From NCBI GenBank assembly GCA_905397405.1, contig CAJPVJ010000631.1:1-22103 (forward strand): a stretch of 22,103 nt of DNA. Direction: 5' to 3'. Position 1 is the stretch's first letter. Every line of letters begins with the position of its first letter. The DNA is from Oppiella nova. Taxonomy: Eukaryota > Arthropoda > Arachnida > Sarcoptiformes > Oppiidae. Below, piece by piece: positions 1-10,693 of this stretch. Position numbers and translations under genes: made by a program. A model generated the notes under the pieces. It made no database searches. It was not told where the DNA came from and saw nothing but the letters and a program-made list of their open reading frames with translations.

Positions 1-128
1 TGAATGAATGATTGTTTTCGCACTGAACTCACGTACCATTAATTTATCAAAAATATGTTTTCACTCAATAGTAATAAGTCTATCAAATGTTAGCCTATAA
101 TGTAATAACTCTTTTGTAGTAATTCTTG

Positions 129-431
129 AATAATTGATTAAATAAAAGAAAATTAAGCAAATGTTCGTTATATGAGCGGTAGATGTAATGGAAAAGTGTT
201 GCCATAAAATTATTGAAAACTAAATGCAAACTAATTAAAACAAATGTATGAATAGGTGCTTAAAATGGATGATTTCTGTTGTATCGGCACATTATTTGGT
301 TTCTCATATCAAGTGTTGATTCAATAGTTTTTGCCATTAATTGGAACTCAATCTAAAAGTGTTAACACATTTATGTGGAAAGGCCTCCGGCTTTCAATTG
401 CAGAGCTTTTAATGAAAAGTTGCTTAGAATT
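129..431 (+). repeat. Left arm of a long inverted repeat (outer part)
   Basis: This segment is repeated as its reverse complement at 4684-5001. Over about 300 nt I count three substitutions (left positions 198, 281 and 380) and one 15-nt length difference near 228-230, where the right arm is longer. A short reading frame crosses it, and a similar peptide is read from the other arm, but only because the DNA is repeated; I see no protein family in it. Arms this long at the ends of a ~4.9 kb block could be terminal inverted repeats of a non-autonomous DNA transposon or foldback element. I found no transposase and no clear target-site duplication. Confidence 0.9.
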
Positions 432-559
432 GAAGTTTTCATTACTGATGGCTCATCCCTATGAGTACCCGAGTTCTCTCTGTCAGAGGTATATAAACGT
501 GAATTGTTTACATAAAAAGTAAGGCATTAGTTATTATACAAACTATTGTAACACTATAT
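432..559 (+). repeat. 128-nt mirror repeat, left copy
   Basis: Read left to right, this segment is identical base for base to 4556-4683 read right to left on the same strand (position i matches position 5115 minus i). For example, 481-500 (tgtcagaggtatataaacgt) is 4634-4615 read backwards. It directly continues the left arm of the inverted repeat, so its partner should have been the reverse complement. Confidence 0.97.
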
Positions 560-1339
560 ATTAAACAATTTATAATACATCAAAATCTTTAAGAAATATT
601 GTAATTGTTCAGATCATATTTTAATTTATATTTTATCAAATTTTAAGTTAATTTTTTAGTTCACTTTATAGAAGTTTTATCATTCAACTTATTGATGCAA
701 TTTATTTACTAAATGTGTTTACTTATATTCATTATTTAAATCATTTAAAGAAAACAATATTAAAAATTTATTATAATAATATAACAATCAATTAACAAAT
801 ATTATACACACTTACAAACTCTTAAAATAACAGATGTAATTAAGTAAATTATAGTAATATAACTTAAAGTTACGTAATCTAATTATTAATTAATTAGCAA
901 CCTAAAGCTAAATTATTAATTTAGCACTCAATTAATTCTAGAAATTGAAAACAATAACCAAAGATTAATTTCTTTAGGCAAAGGAATATATTAAAGAAGT
1001 AAAGAATATGTAATTCATTGCAAAAAAGTGTTATATTTTAAAGTTATAATGAAAGTGAAATACAATACAATTCATACCCTGAATGATAGAATTCATTAAA
1101 CTTTTCATTTTCCACTTTTCCCTTAAGAAGTAAAATATTATTCAAAACATTATTATATAAAATGAAATACTTTTGTGAATGAAATTTGTTGGCAATTGGT
1201 TTGGATGTAAGAGAAAACTTCTCAATTCAATGAATGTCAACGCATTTGTCTACAGACTTATGATGAGCGCCAATATCTTAGCATTTGATGAAGTAATCTC
1301 GTGTTGGTTTACATTGAATTGAAATGAGTTGTTGGAAAA

Positions 1340-1500
1340 CACGAAAAAAGTTTTACGAGACCCACAACTGTCCGCATTGGGAATGGTGTGACACACGTGT
1401 TGGGGTGGCTGTGGAGCCGAGAGTGTGGGAGTGTGTCGGTGAGGATCGGTGGCAGTCGGACACGAGTGCGCATCCGTGGCCTCACTAATCCTCTTGAGAT
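1340..1500. promoter_or_regulatory. GC- and CpG-rich island, possible promoter or 5' exon
   Basis: A roughly 160-bp patch is much richer in G, C and CpG than the surrounding DNA. It contains the 8-bp palindrome acacgtgt (1393-1400, an E-box core CACGTG) and resembles in composition the gene-start regions elsewhere in the window, such as 11760-12140. No convincing coding exon or spliced product was found on either side. Calling it a promoter or untranslated first exon is inference from composition only. Confidence 0.25.
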
Positions 1501-4050
1501 ATTAGTTGCGTCCTTAACGTTAAGTATAGCTCTGTTAGACTGTTAGATATGTTATGTTATTACAAATCGTCATATTCTCTCGTATATACTCTCATACTCT
1601 ATACGATAGTCATGCATAACGTATGGTATGATTATGTTATTGAAGAGCCCGAGCTCTTAGGCTCACAGTTACCAATGTTTCATGTGATGCACATCTCGTG
1701 AATATATTCATTTTTACCCCTACTTTCCTCTCATACATACTATAAGCGTATTTTGCTCATGAATTTTAGACTAGACGTGACTTTTTATGTGTACCATATT
1801 ATGCAGTTATCATAAGCCATGTATTACTTGAGAGCACACGTTTAGTTACCAACAAATTTTATATCTATATTCACTTGAACTCAATTGTAGGCATACCATT
1901 TCCAGAGTCAACAAATTATCTCAATTAAAGTTTTAAATTGCATTCAAATGACTACTTTCAACACTAATCATAAGACAAATTCCCGATTATATTGCTCTTC
2001 ATAAATAAATGACTACACAATACATACACTCCTTTCCATTAATAGTATATCAAAATTATTAGATATTATTATTGCTTTCGTATTATTGTTATTATGCTTT
2101 CCAGTCAAATGCTATCAATAAAACAGAATCAACTTTTCAGTGCATTTCAATTCAACACATCTATGCCATAGAGTACAGACAAAATTGGATGTATTAATGT
2201 TATGTATAAATAATATGAATTTTTTACATTTTAGACAATTGCCTAGAAATGCAAATAAACCTTTTATTTATATTGGTTTCAAATGCTGTGCAAACATGAA
2301 ATTTAATTTTATTAATCGATTCATTACTTTAAATGAATGTAATTATGATTAATGAATATAATTGGTTTGTGTTTTCTTGCGATGGCAACAAAATTTCTCA
2401 CTTCTGAAGGCATATAAATATTCATTGAATAATAAATGAAATACCTTTTAGTGAAATATATTTTATGTCAAATAAAATTCGTTCAGTTCTTCAGTTAACG
2501 CGTCCATTGAATAAGAAAAATAGTGAAACCGAAACCACTTTTAAGAAATTTATATTATCTTTAATTAACAGAATATTAAGTTGAGATAAAAGTTCTCAAT
2601 TTATGTTAATAATATTTATAATGAAATAAAATTTCAATTTAGTTTCGGTTCCTTTCAAAAGATACTATCATAGCGTACTGTATATTAAATTTTCAACTTA
2701 TTGTGGATTTTACTTTTAAAGTAACAAAATTAGAAACAAAGAAAAAGTTACTAAAACTAAATTGAATTCATCAGAAATGGCCAACAATTGCTTCTGTAAT
2801 AAAGTCCTTTAATTTGCAATAATTTGAGTTAAAATTGCTTTCACAAAATATATATCAAATCTAATGTTAATAATATTCATCTCGTACGCTTTTAAAGCAT
2901 AACTCTACTCTATGTTTAAATCTTTTAAAACAATTGAGTGCATCACATAATTTTAGTACATTTCAAAAAATATTTTTCTTAAACTGTTTAAATATATTAT
3001 ATTATATAGGCTATAATATATTATAAAGGTCAATTTGAAAACTTTTGAGAAAAATTTGTGATACCGTTTGTTAATATTTAATATTTGTTTGTTATCTTGC
3101 ACAAATAAATTCTAGTTTAGCGCTAAAGTAATATATATTTTGAAAAATAAGTTTTAAAATCTTTTCAAAATATCTATTTTCCAAATGGTGTTAAGAGAAA
3201 TCATAATATTTTTGTGAGCCTAACACCAGAATCACAACTCATATTATTATTGATCGTATGTTAGTCTATAAGAGTTGGTCACTACTCAACACATTGCCAT
3301 TTGGCATCATTTGATAGTATAATACGGAATATAATGAATTATTTGCAATAAACTGTATTTATAAAGAAAACACATCAATGCATTCAAATCGTATGAATCC
3401 AAATGTGAATGCAATCATATTCTTGCTCACATATTCTTATCAAATATAAATAATACAAAACCTATCATAAATGTGCTTTTAATATTGTTTAAAATATTCC
3501 AGTAAATTAAATAAAATTAGTTATAAATTATAGCTATAATATAAATAAAACAATTCTTACGGGAGTTCATCAATTAATGTTTTAGATAAAATCAATGAGA
3601 TTTAATATTTAATTAGTTTATTATCAAATTGAATAAAATTATAGCGCTTTTGTAAAGAATGTATAATTTGGTTGACAACGAATTGATTTTTTATTAATAT
3701 TTTTATTCTAGTAATAAAACTTTGATTATAATAAAACAGTAATTCATATGATGTAAAACATTAGTGTTCAGTGTTTATAATTTAGTCCTTTGTGTTTACT
3801 ATTTGGACACAAAAAAATTGATAACAAATGAATAATTCCGTCCACAATAAAGTCTACATGTCATTAGCGTTTTTAATTCAATAATGGCTTATGTTTTATG
3901 CTATTGACTACTTATAGATATAGATTTGAATCACTTTTTATGTTTGATTACATCAATCATCATATATTGCAATCAACTAATTATTACAACTTTTCGCACA
4001 GAAGTACAGAGAGATGTAATAGACGTGCCCTCACTATATAATAGGTTGAT

Positions 4051-4064
4051 GTACTGTACAGTAC
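4051..4064. repeat. 14-bp perfect palindrome gtactgtacagtac
   Basis: The 14 bases equal their own reverse complement and contain two overlapping TACNGTA units. A circularly shifted version, tacagtactgta, occurs at 14302-14313 within a cluster of the same motif. Confidence 0.7.
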
Positions 4065-4555
4065 TATATTTTAGTTACCGAATATATTGCATAGTATATG
4101 CATGGTCAATTATATTATTTATACCACACTCTTATATATTCAGCAACTTTCTGCACACACATACATGAATACATTTGCCGTATAAATAAAATAAAGGAAA
4201 TAATTTTGATGATTGAAATGATAGAAAATTGGAAATTCTTGAAAGTAAACAAACAGTTTATTCTTAATTAGATTCCCAATGAGAGAGCAGTTATTCCGGT
4301 TATCCCAATCTCATCTAACATCACATCCGAGTGACAACGGCTCGAAAATACTCTAAAATAACAGTTTTGTATACTTTGGATACCAAAATTTTCAACAAAG
4401 TAAACCACATAGTATTTTATCTCTTATTGTTAATGAAATGCTTTAATTATATTGTTATTAAAAAGTAATAATATTTTTGGAAAATTGCAAATAATTAAGA
4501 GTCAGAACCACAGAAAACATTAGTCGGTTTGGGATTTGCGGTCATTTGCTCTTTC

Positions 4556-4683
4556 TATATCACAATGTTATCAAACATATTATTGATTACGGAATGAAAA
4601 ATACATTTGTTAAGTGCAAATATATGGAGACTGTCTCTCTTGAGCCCATGAGTATCCCTACTCGGTAGTCATTACTTTTGAAG
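4556..4683 (+). repeat. 128-nt mirror repeat, right copy (reversed, not complemented)
   Basis: This segment is the exact reversal, without complementation, of 432-559. The boundary is sharp. Position 4684 is the correct complement of left position 431, but 4683 (g) equals left 432 (g) instead of complementing it. Identity as a mirror runs through 4556 and stops at 4555. Compared with the expected inverted-repeat arm, this block is the in-place complement. Inversion or strand exchange cannot produce this, because DNA strands are antiparallel. Confidence 0.97.
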
Positions 4684-5001
4684 AATTCTAAGCAACTTTT
4701 CATTAAAAGCTCTGCAATTGAAAGCCGGAGGCCTATCCACATAAATGTGTTAACACTTTTAGATTGAGTTCCAATTAATGGCAAAAACTATTGAATCAAC
4801 ACTTGATATGAGAAACCAAATAATGTGCCGATATAACAGAAATCATCCATTTTAAGCACCTATTCATACATTTGTTTTAATTAGTGCAGCAAACCATTCG
4901 CAGCATTTAGTTTTCAATAATTTTATGGCAAAACTTTTCCATTACATCTACCGCTCATATAACGAACATTTGCTTAATTTTCTTTTATTTAATCAATTAT
5001 T
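4684..5001 (-). repeat. Right arm of the long inverted repeat (outer part)
   Basis: Reverse complement of 129-431 with three substitutions and a 15-nt insertion around 4884-4900. Homology fades just beyond 5001. The minus-strand AATAAA at 4984-4989 lies inside this arm, about 145 nt past the MRPS27 stop, so the repeat may supply that gene's polyadenylation signal. The left arm carries the same hexamer near 141-148. Confidence 0.9.
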
Positions 5002-5133
5002 ATTCTTAATGATGTTTTCTCAATAATGTAATATCCGATTGTAAACTATCTGAATAATGATAACTCACTTTTGTATAAAAACTATTTAATTACCATGCAC
5101 TCAAGTCACGCTTTTGTTAGTAAGTAAGTGTGA

Positions 5134-6615
5134 TTATCTAATTTCAGGCGGAATGTAGTCCTCGTCGACCACTGTTTTGGACTTAAGTTCAGCTATTTTT
5201 TGTTCCGCTGCCACGAAATCCATCTCATGTTTGGCGAAGTTCTCGAAGAAATACATAATTCGATGCTTTTCTTGCATTTCGCTCTTCTTGTCGTCCAATT
5301 GTTTCCTTCGCTCCTCTTTCAGCAAATCCTCCATTTGTTTGTTGAGCGCTAACTCTCTATCCTTTTCCCACTCTTTGAAAATCTGTGGCATTATTTCCGT
5401 GTCTTTTATCTCTAATTCCTTTATTTCCGACAACTTCTGCGAAACTAATTCATCCAAATCTTTGTCCACAATTTGCGAGTCGTTGTCCATTACATCTAAA
5501 ACTTTCTTAATGTCTAATAATATCTGTTTATGGGTTGACTCGTCGGTCAACTTCTCAATTGATTCGTCCACTGTTTTGACGACATCTTTGACTACATTTT
5601 GTTTAAGTTTCTGAAAACTAGTCAATAATTTCAAACATTTATCCCATTTCTCGTACAAAATGAGACCAATTATCTGCTGACTTCTACCAACGATATCATC
5701 AAATTGTTTACTGAAAAAATAAAGCGTTTTTCCGCACAAATGGTTGGCGTCTCTAATGTCGAAGTGATCGTCAAACCATTTATTCCTGAGATAAGGCACT
5801 CGTATGTACTGAACCTCTTCGTCGTTATCATCGGTGGTGATGACGGCTCTATCGGTACAGGCGTTCGGATAGAGTTCGTCCTCTTTGGCCAGTCTTTCGA
5901 GTTCTTCGGATTCAAACCATTCGCTTCTATTCTCTTCTCTGAGATATTTGTGAACTGAATATAAGGCGAGCCGTTGACTGATGCCATTGCCACAGTCCTC
6001 CTGAGCCATCATAAGTGCGGCCACTCTGGCGGCTGCCCTCCAGTTCTTCTCATCGATCAAGTGATCCAAAAGCATATTATAAGAGAAGAGATCCGCGAAT
6101 ATTCCGAAACCAATTCGATCGCTAAGAATGTGAAGCAAACGATCGGTTTGTCTGAATTTGAGGAAAACTCTGCAGAAGGCGTGATGTGTCGACTCCAGAG
6201 TATTGACGGTCTCTTTGGATCGTCTCAACTGATACACCAAATGCTGCAACTCTTCCAACTGTTCCACTCGTGTCACACAATTGGCGAATATGTCCACATC
6301 CACTGCACTCACCCGCAGCTTCTTCTGGTACCTCTGATTCAGTTCACTGAACATCGAGTCTACCGGCGAAGACATTTGTGGTTAACTATAGTCAACAAAA
6401 TGGGATCAAAGAGATGACAAACCGGCTCTATAAGAGTAGTTCTCTAGCGAAAACTTAGACCTGAGGGTAAGGAAGAGTGTACTCATCCTCACGGGATTCT
6501 AACACGCCTAGACTATGAACAATTCAGACAGTACAGAACGTGAGTTGTCTAGGAGTGATTTAAGACATGAATTGTATGAACGAAACGCTTTCAACGCTTT
6601 CAAAGTATTCATCAT
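5134..6615 (-). CDS. MRPS27: Mitochondrial small-subunit ribosomal protein mS27 (three exons)
   Basis: Component of the mitochondrial ribosome small subunit, a helical PPR-like protein acting in the matrix. Proposed model: complement of 5134-6359, 6423-6460 and 6530-6615, with introns of 63 and 69 nt, giving 449 residues (human protein about 414). The main exon carries family blocks such as VSAVDVDIFAN, then the helical repeat region, and ends in a charged coiled-coil tail. The long open frame appears to start with a Met at 6375. In my model that Met is inside intron 2, because family proteins have about 40 further residues. The upstream exons supply them: a Lys/Arg- and Ser-rich start (MMNTLKALKAFRSYNSC) resembling a mitochondrial presequence, then SKFSLENYSYRA, which aligns with the conserved region before the PPR part. 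The donor of exon 1 (GTCTGA) is weak. Family call is strong; the upstream exons are moderately supported. Confidence 0.85.
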
Positions 6616-6987
6616 TTGATTAGCGATTAAACGCTTCAATGTTTTGATTGTCCGGCGGTTCACACATGCGATCACTCATTGACTCTACACTCACGACATC
6701 TCACGGACACCACTCAACACATTCACCACTATCTCCAGAATATTCTGTATTCTGTAAGATTTATAATACATTATAATATAATATATTAGTTATATAAATA
6801 ATTTTATTATAATTAATTTTCAAAATATTCGTGAATAATATCCATTCTAATTAAAAATTAACTTTATAAAAAAAAGTTTTAATAGTAACGTGGAGTACAT
6901 ATTACATGAATTATTCAGTTTACAGTTATTAACTGTAATTTAGACATTCAGTTATAATTGTTATAAAACTATATTTTAAAGTGAATA
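6616..6987. promoter_or_regulatory. Spacer: MRPS27 upstream region and DUOXA-like 3' end
   Basis: 372 nt between two minus-strand genes. The part near 6640-6720 is less AT-rich and probably holds the MRPS27 promoter and 5' UTR. The rest is AT-rich. A minus-strand AATAAA (plus-strand TTTATT at 6803-6808) lies about 180 nt past the stop of the DUOXA-like gene and is a reasonable polyadenylation signal for it. No TATA box or other specific element can be assigned. Confidence 0.4.
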
Positions 6988-8922
6988 TTAAACTTGATTT
7001 TCTTCGGTTTCGATAATTGGCTCAAAATGTTGGAAATTCTCATAAAGAGGTGTTTCGTCGATTGGCTCTGACTTGTGAGCGTCGGTAGCATTAGTATTGG
7101 TGGCGATATTCCTGGGATTAGTGATCGGCTTCTTCCTGACCCATGATTTTTGGAGACGAGAGAAACGATTGGAAAGATTTCGTTTGCGTAGACCCGCGTA
7201 GACTCGACTCACGTTTTGCTTCAATTCATTAAGTACTCACATTTAGTTTCAAACGAGAAATTATTATATATAGATATTTACCTCGATTAAATCCTTGTCT
7301 TTAGTGTGATTTGGTTTTACTCTAATATTTGGCGCGTCTTTTACGTCTGAAAACATACAATTAGTTAACAAAATATATTTTCAATGATAAAACTTCTATA
7401 AAGTTAACTAAAAAATTAACTTCAAATTTGATAAAATATAAATTCAAATATCATCTGAACAATTACAATATTTCTTAAAGATTTTGAGATATTATCAATT
7501 GTTTAAAACCTGCGAAATAGTCTTCATAACTCTGGAGCACATCAATGCCAAAAAATTCTGCAGTTTCGTCAGGAAATCTCAAGTCCGAGAAAAATGCAAT
7601 GACTCCAAGAAATAGACAGAATATTCCTTAAAATAAAAATTAGTGTCAAAATTTAAAAAAAATACAATTACATGAAATGCCCACCATTTATAAGATTCAA
7701 ATAATAACACAACGAGTAGTGTGGGGCCAGGAATACAGTCTGTCCACTGATGTAGTGCTCGAATGGAATTCTTAGAGGAATTGGGTTTCTAAGCATCGAA
7801 TAGAGAATATTAGCGCTTATAAGACACGAACCCGTCATCAGCAGAAAGAGAGCGCCGTATTGTATGACCATTTGAAAGAGTATGAGTGACAATACAAACA
7901 GTGGCACCGATAGCCTAAATATCAAATTGTTTTTACATCCAACAAAAAGTACTGCAGAATACAAACCAAATGAGAATATGTGTGAACCAACCCGACAATC
8001 GGTAATTACGTCCCCAACGTATGCCTTCCCCATCAAATGTGAAATACTCGGCCACCCATAGAATCGCATTCGGGAGCCCTTTATATTGGGAATAACGGTA
8101 TTGCTGGTGGAATATACCGGCTGTTCAAACAGAATATTGTCAACAAATTGCTTCAAAAAATATACAGTATGTAATAATTCAATTCAAACCTTGAGGTGGC
8201 TTTGGTTGGGAAGGGACTGAGGTAAGGGTACTTATTACAAGCAATATTAATTATCAAAGAGGGTCAACGAAAAGCCCATAAGGATTTTCACAATATAAAT
8301 ATGGGGACTCAGGATATAGTTCCGCAATAGAAACGTTAACGTGAGCACCAGTTCCCGCTTTGTATTGAACCAATGCGTCTACGGAATCGGTTTCCCATTT
8401 ACTCTCGAAATTACAAACTTTTACAATAATTTAATGCATAATATTAAATAACTAATTTTATAACCAATTGAATTTTTGGATGGTTTATAACTTTGAGGTT
8501 ATTTTTGTCGGCGTTTTGTGGCTTACCTTTGTTTGGTAGCGATGTAAGTATTATAATTTGTATAAATTCATTTTAAAATATTTTAAAATATTTTAAAATA
8601 TTTTAAAATATTCAAGAATTTATCTATGAATAGTCATAAATGAATTAATGCTTCAAAATAAAAAATACATAAATATTAAGTTAAGTTAAGTTAATTATAT
8701 TTGTAAAATATAATGGATAATTAAAATGAAGACCTCTTTGCCTCTAAATCCGGGCAAAACAAACAATATTGAAACGACTATTGAAATAAATGCGAAAATT
8801 AAAGCATATATTTCAATATCAATCGAAACGCTGGTTTTATTTTTGTCATAAATGGTGGGAAAGCCTTCAGAACGATAGGCCTGATATAAATTAGTTTCTC
8901 TAATCGTTTCATAAGATTCCAT
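6988..8922 (-). CDS. DUOXA / moladietz-like dual oxidase maturation factor, partly resolved model
   Basis: Multi-pass ER membrane protein of the family that escorts dual oxidase (an H2O2-producing NADPH oxidase) to the cell surface. Exons supported: 8734-8922 (Met start; FPTIYD, then TM1 and VLPGFRGK, the family signature); about 8257-8417 (CNFESKW ... YKAGTGAHVNVSI, matching the NFSSEW and GGVNITL blocks, with an N-glycosylation site NVS); 7685-8150 (three hydrophobic segments, including GALFLLMTGS); 7510-7626 (INGIFCLFLGVIAFF across the junction, last TM); 7282-7346; and 6988-7218 (basic cytosolic tail, stop TAA). The last four join cleanly in phase with GT/AG ends. I could not find the second TM segment between the first two exons, nor a good donor after the second exon, which runs into TGA. 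The 5' half is therefore either misread, mis-assembled or degraded. Family assignment is by recalled motifs. Confidence 0.7.
8571..8612. repeat. Tandem repeat, period 10 (ttttaaaata, about four copies)
   Basis: Four consecutive copies of ttttaaaata plus two bases. The unit is near-palindromic, so the tract can fold on itself. It lies in the region between the first two supported exons of the DUOXA-like gene, where a transmembrane exon should be found but is not. Confidence 0.9.
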
Positions 8923-10693
8923 GTCTTTTAGACATTTATATTATAAGTGTTAACTCAGTTGACATGACATGATATTAATCAGTGTATTAATTATAGAATT
9001 ATTATAACTTGAGTTAACACATTTCGTAATTTAAATATTATTAAAATATTATTGTCCTTTTTAAGTGATGTCTTTCCCTCCCAGAGCATCCGATCGTATA
9101 TTCTTCCGTTATATGTTTTCTATACAGTATAGAGTTGTATATTATTTGTAATTTACATTTATTCATGAATTTACATCAGCTTCTAAAATAGCCATTACTG
9201 GTATGCTGTGTATAAATTTAGACACTAATGAAAATTGTTACAATAATCTGAAATTCTGCATTATTCAATAAATAGACTTATAACTAATTTACGATTTTGA
9301 GATATTTTATTTGTGAATTATACAAATTATGTTTATGAAAAAACGCAAATAACGAGTTGACCGGAAAATATTATTTGGCCACTAGTGAACATTGTCATGT
9401 ACATCAGTTTTATTAGAGTTTTTATGGCCCATAGCTTAAATTAAAGGCCTGCAGTATATCCTATATTTTCTATAAAATCTTTATTTACAAGTGATACTAT
9501 TTATGTTAGGATTAGTTTTAAAAATTTTATACCAATATTTCTATTAAAATTTGACTTTACAAAAAAGTAGGAACAGTTATTATTGCACAAGCTAATATTT
9601 ACTTACCAGACCATCACTTTAATATCAACTATTTTATTTAGAAAATTGTGATGACAATGTATTCAGCTTACCAATTCATATTGTATTCTAAAACCAACTT
9701 TTGCCACTGCTATTCAATATAACTTACTCTGCTTATATTTACATAAAATTCAATTTAATATTTATATCTGCTTCCTAATGTATTATTAATGAGCAAACTA
9801 TAAATAACTAAGATATTTGTAGTCATGACTTAAAAAATAATGATTAAGAGTAAGATATTTAGTAATTTTAACTATTATTCATATTGCTAGTTTGTAATGT
9901 TTTTGATATTTTCATGTGTAAAAATAATAGTATACTTATAATATAGCTAACGGTCTTAATAACTTTTGAGAAGTAACTTTCGTTAATCTTAATTATAATT
10001 TGTTTTATACAGAATCTGTATAATTGTTCGTATGTTTGAAATATAAAATTATTTATACAATAATTGCAGTGTTTGAATTGATTTTGAAAATATAAAATCT
10101 AATGTTTTTCTGTAATAAATATAATAAATGAGAACAGAATCGCAAAAGAATTTATAATAAAATAAAAAGTTTTGAATTCGTTTTGTTTGTTCATCGAGAA
10201 TGTGGTGATTATAACGGATAAAGTACTGTAATTAAAAGTAATTAAAGAGTAAAGGGCTTAGAGAGTACCGCAAAACCAATTGGACATCAAATGAATGTAA
10301 AAAGAAAATATAAATTTCAAACATTGATTAAGAATCTTATTGTATATTAAATAATATAATTTTTATACAAAAAATTATGATTACATATAATAATAGAAAT
10401 TGATATAATTAATGGTGAAACCGTTAAATAAATTGTAAAAAATGAATGTATGAATAGGACGGAAGGGACAGTAATTGAGAGAATCGATAGAATGCTGTTT
10501 TGTTGACAATCATTAAAGTAATACAAAAGTTGCTTATTATCTGTAAAACATGTTAACAAATCTTAGATATGATTCGTATGAATAAATAATTATTACAAAT
10601 GAAGTATTTTTGGGAAAATAATCGATGAGAAGAGAGTGGACTAAACGGGCGTCCGATTGATGTCTAAAGCAAACCACTAAACCTAATGTGCCG
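8923..10693. other. Long AT-rich intergenic region
   Basis: About 1.8 kb between the start of the DUOXA-like gene and the 3' end of ABHD17, both on the minus strand. It should contain the promoter of the former and the 3' UTR of the latter. I see no coding signal, no RNA gene and no long repeat. Single TACTGTA motifs occur, for example at 10224-10230. Confidence 0.5.

Larger units (their letters stand above)
560..4555. other. AT-rich gene-free interior between the repeat arms
   Basis: About 4 kb of strongly AT-rich sequence with no reading frame resembling a known protein and no transposase. The only frames above 60 codons (around 2140-2352 and 3926-4168) are low-complexity and look random. 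The one compositional break is a GC-rich patch near 1340-1500. I saw no tRNA, rRNA or CRISPR-like structure. Confidence 0.6.

Noticed and set aside
432-4683. Mirror repeat as a triplex (H-DNA) forming element
   Set aside because: H-DNA needs homopurine/homopyrimidine mirror repeats close together; this block is mixed sequence and the halves are 4 kb apart.
331-4784. Two short reading frames (331-522 plus, 4587-4784 minus) encoding nearly the same N-terminal peptide
   Set aside because: They coincide exactly with the inverted repeat arms, so the shared peptide follows from repeated DNA. They match no family I know and diverge where the mirror segment begins.
5177-6417. Several frames of 84-147 codons on the plus strand and one on the minus strand across MRPS27
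   Set aside because: They overlap the MRPS27 coding frame, which has clear family blocks; these are its shadow frames.
8190-8220. Possible 27-nt microexon in the DUOXA-like gene (acceptor ...acctcag, donor ...ctcaag|gtttga)
   Set aside because: The intron left before the next exon would be only about 39 nt, shorter than any other here, and the nine residues do not match the family.
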